DNA from: Microcaldota archaeon
GTDB taxonomy: Archaea; Micrarchaeota; Micrarchaeia; Anstonellales; JAGGVH01
Direction of reading: 5' to 3'
NCBI GenBank assembly: GCA_020854835.1
Contig: JAHKLX010000015.1
Coordinates: forward strand, 1-64,000
Length of the DNA: 64,000 nt
Position 1 is the stretch's first letter. Every line of letters starts with the position of its first letter. Position numbers and translations under genes: made by a program. This document shows, piece after piece, positions 27,543-35,497 of the stretch. The notes beneath the pieces were generated by a model. The model was given only the letters and a program-made list of their open reading frames with translations, was not told the origin of the DNA and searched no databases.

Positions 27543-28091
27543 ATGATGGAGGAATCTGCATATGTTCTTGATTATCTTTCTGATGGAAGACCCACAGAAA
27601 AAATACGAGAACCAATAGCATATGTTTTGGGAATAAATTATTTCACTCTGCTCGAGGTTAGTGTGAAACCTGAAAGCAATCTCCTCCTCGAACAAAAATT
27701 GGCTGTTGGAAAATCTGGACGGGATTCAGTGTTAAGAATAAAACGCAGAGTTAGTTACAGTGATCTTACATCAACTGCCAAAAATACCCTTGATAAATTA
27801 ATTAACACTATCATTCAAGAAAAAGAACAAGTATTTGTCAATTTCATAAACAGATGTGGTCCAGTTACCTTAAGACTTCACCAGCTTGAACTTTTTCCAG
27901 GGATAGGAAAAAAACATACCAAAGAAATTTTAGAAGAAAGAGATAAAGAAGAATTTAAATCATTTGAGGATATGAAACAAAGACTTACTTTATTTCCCGA
28001 TCCTGCGCAGATGTTTGCACATAGGATTTTAATGGAATTAAAAGGTGAAGATAAATATTTTCTTTTTGTGAAACCTTATCACAAAGAATAA
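27543..28091 (+). CDS. DUF655 protein
   Basis: Conserved archaeal protein of unknown biochemical role, regularly found between rpo4 and ksgA. The N-terminal half resembles an S1/OB-like domain (YVLDYLSDGRP). The C-terminal half contains a helix-hairpin-helix motif (LELFPGIGKKHTKEILEERD), a typical nucleic-acid-binding element. I prefer ATG 27543, preceded by GGTGGTAAAAG; the frame also has a TTG at 27528 directly after the rpo4 stop. The neighbourhood suggests a role in transcription or ribosome biogenesis. Confidence 0.88.
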   Translation: MMEESAYVLDYLSDGRPTEKIREPIAYVLGINYFTLLEVSVKPESNLLLEQKLAVGKSGRDSVLRIKRRVSYSDLTSTAKNTLDKLINTIIQEKEQVFVNFINRCGPVTLRLHQLELFPGIGKKHTKEILEERDKEEFKSFEDMKQRLTLFPDPAQMFAHRILMELKGEDKYFLFVKPYHKE

Positions 28092-28144
28092 TCACACACA
28101 CCTTTTTAAACTTTTCCACACATAAAAAATAATAGGTGGTTTAT

Positions 28145-28540
28145 ATGGTTAATGTTACGAATAATAAAATACCTCTTATGCATGATTCAGAGGGAACAAA
28201 ACTTTACAAAGTTGGCAGGAACAGGGTAATTGAGAAAGATGGAGAAACTTTTGTTATTAGATCAATAATGCCTTTGGAAATTCTTGAAAATTATATATTA
28301 GATAAACCTCTCTCCAATCTTAGAAACAGGGAGTTAGCAAAAAAAGCTTGCCATCCTGATTTAGTTTGTAATTATGGACAACAAGAATTAGGTGCAGATG
28401 ATATGATTTCAAAAGTAGAAAAAGGAGAGGGAATATTAATGCTTCGCAAAATTGAGGGAGCAGAATTTGTAATCTATCTGGAACCTTTTCATATTGAAAA
28501 TCCTGAAAAAACTTTTTATGAGTTGTCTATAATCAACTAA
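28145..28540 (+). CDS. Hypothetical 131-aa protein in the ribosomal operon
   Basis: Not recognised. It begins at ATG 28145 after TAGGTGGTTTAT and appears cytoplasmic and mixed alpha/beta, with the segment KACHPDLVCNYGQQELGADDM holding two cysteines. A TATA-like CTTTTTAAAC in the preceding gap suggests its own promoter. It lies between DUF655 and ksgA, which are normally adjacent, so it may be a lineage-specific insertion into the operon. Confidence 0.65.
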   Translation: MVNVTNNKIPLMHDSEGTKLYKVGRNRVIEKDGETFVIRSIMPLEILENYILDKPLSNLRNRELAKKACHPDLVCNYGQQELGADDMISKVEKGEGILMLRKIEGAEFVIYLEPFHIENPEKTFYELSIIN

Positions 28541-28596
28541 TTTTTTTTATTTTTTAAGCCGTTAATAATAAAAACAAAACAATCTAAATATCTATT

Positions 28597-29388
28597 ATGT
28601 TTAAAAAGAAAAAGTACGGCCAGGTTTTTGCTACGGCAGGTTTAATCAAAATTATATCCTCTAAAATAAAAGATGATATTAGAGGCAAAATTGTTTTGGA
28701 GATAGGTCCGGGAGAGGGCAAATTAACAGAAAAGATTTTGGAGTTTGAACCAAAAAAATTAATTGCGGTTGAAAAAGATTTTGAGTATTTTCAATTTCTA
28801 AAAAATAGATTTGCAGACAAAGAAAACTTTGAATGTGTTAATGCAGATATTTTAGAGTACAAACCAAAAAAAATAGATGTGGCAATAGGTAATGTTCCTT
28901 ATTATATATCCTCTGATTTATTGGTAAAAATGAGATCATGGAAATTTCAAAAAGGGTTTTTAACTTTCCAAAAAGAATTTGCAGAACGATTGACAACACC
29001 TTACGGAAACAAAAATTATTCTCGTTTAGCAGTTACATCACAACATTTTTTTGAAACAGAAATAATAAAAAGTTTATCAAAAAAATTATTTTCTCCAATA
29101 CCTAAGGTTGATTCAGCACTAATATCTATAAAACCCAAAAAACAATTGCCTATGAAAAAATGTGAAGAAGAGTTGTTGAATCTAATTTTTACCAACAAAA
29201 AACAAAAATTAAAAAAAGCAATTCATCATGTTTTAAATGAAAAAAGTGAAAACATGTTTTCTATTTTAACTTCTTGTTATGGTGTAAACATATTGGACGA
29301 AAGAGTTTTCAAAATAGATGGAGAAAAAATAATAAAAGCATGTAAGTTATACTGTGAAAAGTACAAACAACCTTCCATTCTCGGATAA
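28597..29388 (+). CDS. ksgA: KsgA/Dim1 16S rRNA dimethyladenosine transferase
   Basis: S-adenosylmethionine-dependent enzyme that dimethylates the two adjacent adenosines near the 3' end of 16S rRNA during small-subunit maturation. The SAM site is LEIGPGEGKLT and VEKD. The catalytic motif IV reads NVPYYISS where NLPYYISS is usual. FSPIPKVDSALISI is the late family signature. At 263 residues it is a normal length. The N-terminal QNFL-type motif is changed to GQVFA. It closes the rpl21e operon. Confidence 0.94.
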   Translation: MFKKKKYGQVFATAGLIKIISSKIKDDIRGKIVLEIGPGEGKLTEKILEFEPKKLIAVEKDFEYFQFLKNRFADKENFECVNADILEYKPKKIDVAIGNVPYYISSDLLVKMRSWKFQKGFLTFQKEFAERLTTPYGNKNYSRLAVTSQHFFETEIIKSLSKKLFSPIPKVDSALISIKPKKQLPMKKCEEELLNLIFTNKKQKLKKAIHHVLNEKSENMFSILTSCYGVNILDERVFKIDGEKIIKACKLYCEKYKQPSILG

Positions 29389-29446
29389 AATAAATAGTGG
29401 GTTTTTAAGTATTAGTGAGTTCTGAAAAATCCAGAAATCAACACAA

Positions 29447-29456
29447 TATTTATAAA
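29447..29456 (+). promoter_or_regulatory. TATA box for the surface-protein operon
   Basis: TATTTATAAA lies 60 bases upstream of the first gene of the three-gene surface operon (29516-38461). No other obvious promoter is seen within that operon. Confidence 0.5.
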
Positions 29457-29515
29457 CGTTATGTACCATATTTAATTGGTGAACTGTAAAAAACATGTTT
29501 TAATGGGGGGATAAA

Positions 29516-30331
29516 ATGAGTGTTAGATCCAATATTCAAAATCAAGTACCAAAATCAGACGTAGAACCGAAAAAATTTTTTTATGGTAAATCAATTCTAC
29601 CTGCAAACCGAGAGGTTGTTGTTGGTGTTGCAATAGGGGCCGGTTTGTTAGGTGTATTTTCAATGGGCTGTGACAGGGCAATAAAACCTGCGATACCATC
29701 TGCAGAAGTATCTGTAAACGCTACAGATGAATTAAACAAACCTGAAACTATTCGTTTATCAATGGATATTTTGGCAGTGGCACTTGAAAAATTAGATATG
29801 GAAGCTGTGGTAAATCTCGCCCAAAATGGCGAAACTGTTTTTTCAGACACTTTTTCAGGAGAAAATAGAATTGTTTATGTTACTTTGGATAGTTTGAAAA
29901 CTGGTTATTTAGATATCAATGCAAGCTTGAAATGCTATGGGGAACAATTTGATTCAAAAGATTTATCTATTATGGTAAATAGTGGATGGAACTCAGTAAA
30001 AAGCGATACTGGTTCAGCAGGACATGTAGATACATTAAATATCAATGATTTAGAAACAATAATATTAACTATTAATAATGTTGGGCTTGGAGAATCTGCT
30101 GATTCAAGTTTTATTGATTTAACAGTAAGAAGCCTTCCAACATTTGATCAATCTGACACAGGATTTGTTGTGTTTGAACAAAATGTTAGCGTAGGAAATT
30201 TAAAACAAACCGGCAGTTTGCCTATTTACGGTCCTGACACGCAAGGATCAACATGGTACTTTGAATACAAATCATGGGGCGAAATACAACTGCCAGAATT
30301 CGAATATAATATTTTTCAGGGGGGGAATTAA
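29516..30331 (+). CDS. Lipoprotein-like secreted protein
   Basis: A 271-residue protein not recognised by family. A ~33-residue polar N-terminus precedes a hydrophobic segment (EVVVGVAIGAGLLGVFSMGC), which ends in a lipobox-like FSMGC; the rest is beta-rich and polar. The long N-terminal extension is unusual for a lipoprotein signal, so the segment may instead be a membrane anchor. AATGGGGGGATAAA before the ATG is a strong ribosome binding site. The stop is immediately followed by the ATG of the next gene, showing a tight operon. Confidence 0.65.
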   Translation: MSVRSNIQNQVPKSDVEPKKFFYGKSILPANREVVVGVAIGAGLLGVFSMGCDRAIKPAIPSAEVSVNATDELNKPETIRLSMDILAVALEKLDMEAVVNLAQNGETVFSDTFSGENRIVYVTLDSLKTGYLDINASLKCYGEQFDSKDLSIMVNSGWNSVKSDTGSAGHVDTLNINDLETIILTINNVGLGESADSSFIDLTVRSLPTFDQSDTGFVVFEQNVSVGNLKQTGSLPIYGPDTQGSTWYFEYKSWGEIQLPEFEYNIFQGGN

Positions 30332-33300
30332 ATGAAATATAAATATGAAAATAATTTTACATACATAAATATCTTGCCTATTTTAATAATAGGGGTTGTT
30401 TTATGCGGTTTTTTAGCGATAAGCTTATCTGCAGCACCTATGCAGCCGCTTAAATCAAGTGATGCCAGCATAAATTCAATTTATGTATCAACACCATCGC
30501 AGGTTTCAACTACTCCGCCAATTTCAAAGGTTCCAATTACTCAGCCTGTGGCAACACGAAACCCAGTTCCAATCAAACCTGCACCCGTAAAACCCACAAT
30601 TATAACACCTTCAACAATCAAACCCACAGCAGTGAAACCAGTCCCTGCACCCGTTGCGCCAACGCCTATTCAAGTAATAACAAAACCTATTGCAGGTGTA
30701 AGCACAGTTGATTGCTCAAATCCTCCAATTATCACAACTCGAGCAGTCCCTGGCCAAATCCAAGCAGGACAACAATTTTTAGTATATATTTATATTCGCA
30801 ACACAAATCCCTCCGAATGTGAAACTGAAGATTATTCATATTATTTGAATACTCCTTTAGAATGGACCTACACCACAATCTCATATTCTGATACTATATC
30901 TGTTGCTCCTGGATTAACAGGAACAATTGTTGCGCGTGTATATCCGTCAGCTGAAGCAGATGATTATGATTTGTCTGTTGTTGTTAAATACAATGAGACA
31001 CAAGAAGTTGAAGAAGATATTTCAATTATAATTACACCAACAGATTTGATCAGAGTTGATCTGACTCCTGATGAAGTCGAAGCAATATTTGATGATATGA
31101 TTGATTTCAATGTAACAGGTTATGATATATATGGAAATTCTATTCCTTATGGCATATGTGAATGGGAAACTACAATCGGCGAATTAACTGCACCAGGACT
31201 TTTACATGCAAATGAATTCGGCGAAGGAAATGTTTCAGTTAATTGTGGTGGTTTGACAGATACATCTTATGTAAATATAATCTGTGGACCAACAGCACCA
31301 GATATATATTATGTTGATGCACCATGGGTAGTAACAACAAACCAAGAGTTTTCAATAAACATAACTTTAGAAAACAATGAAAACGAAGTTTGCGGATGCA
31401 AAGATTATGATGTTGTTTTATCATATGATTGGACAGAAGATGGACAAATTTCTGATTCAATTATTTTATGCCCTGGCGAATCCGGCAGCGTAGTTTTTGA
31501 TTTGGCAGGAATCAGCGAACTCGGAGAATATACTTATGAAATTAATGCATCTGATTCTGGTGCTACAGTCACATACACGAATACATTAATTGTATCAGAA
31601 AGACCAGAATTATATGTTCATGTATATGATGATGTATTGTTTTCAGGTCAGAAAACTACAATATATTTCATATTAATGGATTCAAATGGTGATGAATATC
31701 ATCCTTCACAAATAACTTTCATATCTAATCATGGTTCAGTTGCCCGTGTAGATTCAACCAACTACACTTATATTCCTCCTGAATACAGTGCTGAAGATGA
31801 AATTAATTTAACAGTTAAATATGCTGGAGAGTTTTATACAAGAATATTAAATATAAATACTACTAAAATAGATAGAATTGAGCTCGTTCCCCAAATAGCA
31901 ACAGTTGAAATGGGGGGTGCTAAACATTATAGTAGCACAATTTATTCTGATGAAGGATTAGAAATTTCAAAAAGCCCAGAATGGTATGTGGAATATTCTT
32001 CAACTGCAGGTCATTTTGGAGGATATATGGGTATGATTTTAACAGCAGATACTCCTGGAGAGCACGAAGTCAAAGTTGTTTTATGTGCAGATAATTTATC
32101 TCCAGTTGGTTCAAGAAGAGTTGCCCCTCCTCCTACAGATGATGTATCAGTTAGGGTTTGTAATGGTAGAGAATTTGAAGATATTGGCACTATAACTGTA
32201 GGTTATGATTCAATTGAAAGTTTAAGAATTGAACCAAACACTGCAGATATTGGTGCAGGTGAATTTGAATTTATTGCCATTGCAACAAATGTTTGGGGTG
32301 TCGAATACGAAACATCTGCAGACTGGGCAGTTGATCAACCTAGTTTGGCAGGATTGTCAGATACAACTGGTTCAAGAATTATTGTAACGGGTTTGGGAGA
32401 TGGAGTTGTAGTATTAAATGCAACAGCAGGAGGATTCACAGCTGAAGCAGTGTTGACAGTTGATGCAGTTCCACCAGTTGTTGATTATATTGATCCAACT
32501 CCTGCAGATGGTGCAACAACATTAAACAATTTATTAACAATAAATGTAAGCGCAGAAGACACACACGACGTTGAAGTTTTCTTTGTTGTTGATGAAGTTG
32601 AATCAAGCACTGCAGTTGTTGATGGTTCTGCGGCTGAAACTTTTGTTTTAAGTATTGGCGAGCACAACTATAGTGTTTATGCAGTTGACTCGTTTGGAAA
32701 CAGAGCAGATTTAGATTTAAGAACCTTAACAATTATTGAAGACAATGCAACAATAATCACCGAAGATCCTTTAAATAATTCAATAATTCTTACAACAACA
32801 AATATTGTTTTCAATATAAGTGATTCAGATGGATTAAACGAGATAGTTTATTCAGTTGATGGTGCAGCTCCAACTATAAATTATGTAACTGGAACTGAGT
32901 ATACAATCGAAATGATTTTATCTGATGTAGGTACTCACAATATCGAAATAAACGTTACAGATGATTTGGGTGTAACAACTCCATTTGTTTTTGTTTATAC
33001 CGTACACGCAAAGCCTATAATTAATTTAGTCTGGCCAACAGATGGTTTATTGTTTTATACAGGAGATAGATTGGGTATAGAAGTCTATGATCTTGATGGG
33101 ACCATAGATGGAAGACCAGAATACTCTTTGGATAACGAAACATGGACTGAATTTTCAGATATGTCTAGCGGAGTATGGTGGACATACACAGACTCTGGAG
33201 AAATCGGTGAAGAAGCAGTTATATATGTACGTGCCACTGATAATGATGGTTATCAAACATTTGAATACTTTACTTTTGTCTATACTGAAACAAACCACGT

Positions 33301-35482
33301 AATTTTTGATCCCATATGCGGTTCAGAATTATTACAAGGTGATGAGCTTGATATAACAATTGATACGACCTTTACAGTATCTAGTTTGACATGGGGTTAT
33401 GTTGAAGGTTATGATTATACACACGATCCGTATTTAATAGCAACAACATATTATCATGATCCAATTTTAATCAACGAAACCTTCCCAGAAGGAAACATAA
33501 CTGTTTATGTAAGGTGGAATGTCTATCATGGTGGAATATCTAGATGGCAGTCTGCAATTTGCCATTATAATGTGAATTATCCTCCAAATATAACCTTAGT
33601 TTCACATGCAAATGAGTCAAATATATATGGTTCAACGATATTGGAGTTTGACATAACTGATTTTGACGGAATTGATTTGTCAAGAACCAAATTCCAATGG
33701 GACAGTGGTTATCAAATATTATTTAGTGATCCATTCAATGTTCCAGTTGATCCAGCAATTATGGGAGACTATGGGGAGCATACCTTAAGAGTTTTTGCAG
33801 TTGATGAAAGCAACAACGAATTGACAACTGAAAAAACTTATATATTCTATTTAGTTGAAGGCCCAGAAATAGTTTGGGTTAATGAAGCAGATATTGTATT
33901 GGGTGTCATAGCAGATTACAATGTAGTTTTGGCAGGAGATGATTTAGTATATAGTATATCATCTGATTATGATATCGCAGATTTAACTTATCAATGGGGA
34001 TGGCAAGCAGTTCCCACAACATTGGGTGCAACCCCTGGTGAATACAATATTTTAATTCCTCCTCAATTTGGAAACCAAAACTTAACACTATATGTTGAGG
34101 ATATTTATGGATTCAGCAGCGAACAAACATATTATCTTTTGATAGAACAATTCCCTGAAATCATACATGCAAATCCTATAAACGAATCTTCAATTGTTGA
34201 CGAAGAGTATGTTTTGTTCACAGTTGATGATAACAATGTTCCGGAGTTATTTATGTACTATGAATGGAACAACAATGGAATATTTGCATTTGTTGATTGT
34301 TCATTGGGTTATTGTTTTGTCCCAACAGCACCCTTCGTACATGGAGATGAAAATACTTTATGGTTGTTGTTGTGCGATGATAACATGCTTTGTTCAGAAT
34401 ATGATTTTGTTTACTATGGCGTTTTAGGCGCACCTTGGTTTACAGTTAATCCAGTTAATGAATCGCATGTCGAAGATATTGTGAATGTTACTGCATACGA
34501 TTCTATAGGATTGTCACAATTATTATACAACTGTAATGCAGGTACAGATGTGATAGTTCCTTTAACTGGAACTGAAGACAATGCAACCATTGAATGTGTT
34601 TGGGAAGAAGGTATAAACACTGTTTATATTGAAGTTAGAGATGATGATGGAATTACCGCAGAGGGTAATTTTGTTTACTATTACGACAACCAAGCGCCAG
34701 TAATAATATTAGAATCTCCTATAGAAGGATCTACAATTGCAGTTGGAGATTTAATCAATCTCACAATAAACGACACTTCAGATTTCGATGCCCGATATTG
34801 GTGGGACAGTGAAGCACCAGAAACATTACTAACACCCTATGATGTTATTGTTCCACATTTGATCGGTTCACATACTTTAAATGTGGACGCAACAGATATA
34901 TTTGGCAGAACAACAACTGAATCATATGAGTTTGTAATTGGTGATTTCCCGGGGAATATAACTGGTATAGTCACAGATTCAACTACAGGAATGCCAATTC
35001 CTGGAGCAAATGTCAGTTTATCTAATCATCCAAGCGGAACTATGATTGAATGGGTATTGACTGATGTGGACGGTGCTTATAGATTTACAGATCTCGAGCC
35101 CGGTCTTGCACGTTACAGGGTTTCTGTCAATGCTGCAGGATATCTTGCTGAAAGTATTTATGGGATAACAGTTTCTCCTTCAACAGAACATGTTGAAAAT
35201 TTTGAACTCGATGCATTTGGACAAATCATAGTAACAGTTTATGATGCATCTTTCCCTCCAAATCTATATGGTATGGGGGTGACAGTTGACTTGGTTTCTG
35301 AATCAACACTTGAAACTGTTGCAACACTAGAAACTTTTGATTCGACAAGCACAGTAATTTTTGAGAATATAAACCCTGGACCTTATTGGGTTGAAGCCAG
35401 TGAAGGTGCTTTAGAAGGTGTTTATGGACCTTTCCCTGTTTACCCTTCAGAGACCAGGAGTGTTAATGTAATTATAAGTTAA
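30332..35482 (+). CDS. Large Ig-like surface protein with Pro-rich stalk
   Basis: 1,716 residues. An N-terminal hydrophobic segment (INILPILIIGVVLCGFLAIS) ends in LSAAP, either a signal peptide or an anchor. A Pro/Thr/Lys-rich linker follows at about 60-120, then about a dozen Ig-like/Big-type beta domains, recognisable by recurring P.N.S.I... and D.D G.N/T patterns. Near the end is a carboxypeptidase-regulatory-like domain (ITGIVTDSTTGMPIPGANVSL) and a related final unit. There is no C-terminal membrane helix. It is inferred to be a rigid extracellular stalk. The gene follows the lipoprotein-like gene with zero spacing, and GGGGGG lies in front of the start. Confidence 0.78.
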   Translation: MKYKYENNFTYINILPILIIGVVLCGFLAISLSAAPMQPLKSSDASINSIYVSTPSQVSTTPPISKVPITQPVATRNPVPIKPAPVKPTIITPSTIKPTAVKPVPAPVAPTPIQVITKPIAGVSTVDCSNPPIITTRAVPGQIQAGQQFLVYIYIRNTNPSECETEDYSYYLNTPLEWTYTTISYSDTISVAPGLTGTIVARVYPSAEADDYDLSVVVKYNETQEVEEDISIIITPTDLIRVDLTPDEVEAIFDDMIDFNVTGYDIYGNSIPYGICEWETTIGELTAPGLLHANEFGEGNVSVNCGGLTDTSYVNIICGPTAPDIYYVDAPWVVTTNQEFSINITLENNENEVCGCKDYDVVLSYDWTEDGQISDSIILCPGESGSVVFDLAGISELGEYTYEINASDSGATVTYTNTLIVSERPELYVHVYDDVLFSGQKTTIYFILMDSNGDEYHPSQITFISNHGSVARVDSTNYTYIPPEYSAEDEINLTVKYAGEFYTRILNINTTKIDRIELVPQIATVEMGGAKHYSSTIYSDEGLEISKSPEWYVEYSSTAGHFGGYMGMILTADTPGEHEVKVVLCADNLSPVGSRRVAPPPTDDVSVRVCNGREFEDIGTITVGYDSIESLRIEPNTADIGAGEFEFIAIATNVWGVEYETSADWAVDQPSLAGLSDTTGSRIIVTGLGDGVVVLNATAGGFTAEAVLTVDAVPPVVDYIDPTPADGATTLNNLLTINVSAEDTHDVEVFFVVDEVESSTAVVDGSAAETFVLSIGEHNYSVYAVDSFGNRADLDLRTLTIIEDNATIITEDPLNNSIILTTTNIVFNISDSDGLNEIVYSVDGAAPTINYVTGTEYTIEMILSDVGTHNIEINVTDDLGVTTPFVFVYTVHAKPIINLVWPTDGLLFYTGDRLGIEVYDLDGTIDGRPEYSLDNETWTEFSDMSSGVWWTYTDSGEIGEEAVIYVRATDNDGYQTFEYFTFVYTETNHVIFDPICGSELLQGDELDITIDTTFTVSSLTWGYVEGYDYTHDPYLIATTYYHDPILINETFPEGNITVYVRWNVYHGGISRWQSAICHYNVNYPPNITLVSHANESNIYGSTILEFDITDFDGIDLSRTKFQWDSGYQILFSDPFNVPVDPAIMGDYGEHTLRVFAVDESNNELTTEKTYIFYLVEGPEIVWVNEADIVLGVIADYNVVLAGDDLVYSISSDYDIADLTYQWGWQAVPTTLGATPGEYNILIPPQFGNQNLTLYVEDIYGFSSEQTYYLLIEQFPEIIHANPINESSIVDEEYVLFTVDDNNVPELFMYYEWNNNGIFAFVDCSLGYCFVPTAPFVHGDENTLWLLLCDDNMLCSEYDFVYYGVLGAPWFTVNPVNESHVEDIVNVTAYDSIGLSQLLYNCNAGTDVIVPLTGTEDNATIECVWEEGINTVYIEVRDDDGITAEGNFVYYYDNQAPVIILESPIEGSTIAVGDLINLTINDTSDFDARYWWDSEAPETLLTPYDVIVPHLIGSHTLNVDATDIFGRTTTESYEFVIGDFPGNITGIVTDSTTGMPIPGANVSLSNHPSGTMIEWVLTDVDGAYRFTDLEPGLARYRVSVNAAGYLAESIYGITVSPSTEHVENFELDAFGQIIVTVYDASFPPNLYGMGVTVDLVSESTLETVATLETFDSTSTVIFENINPGPYWVEASEGALEGVYGPFPVYPSETRSVNVIIS

Positions 35483-35497
35483 ATGGTGGTGGAAAAA

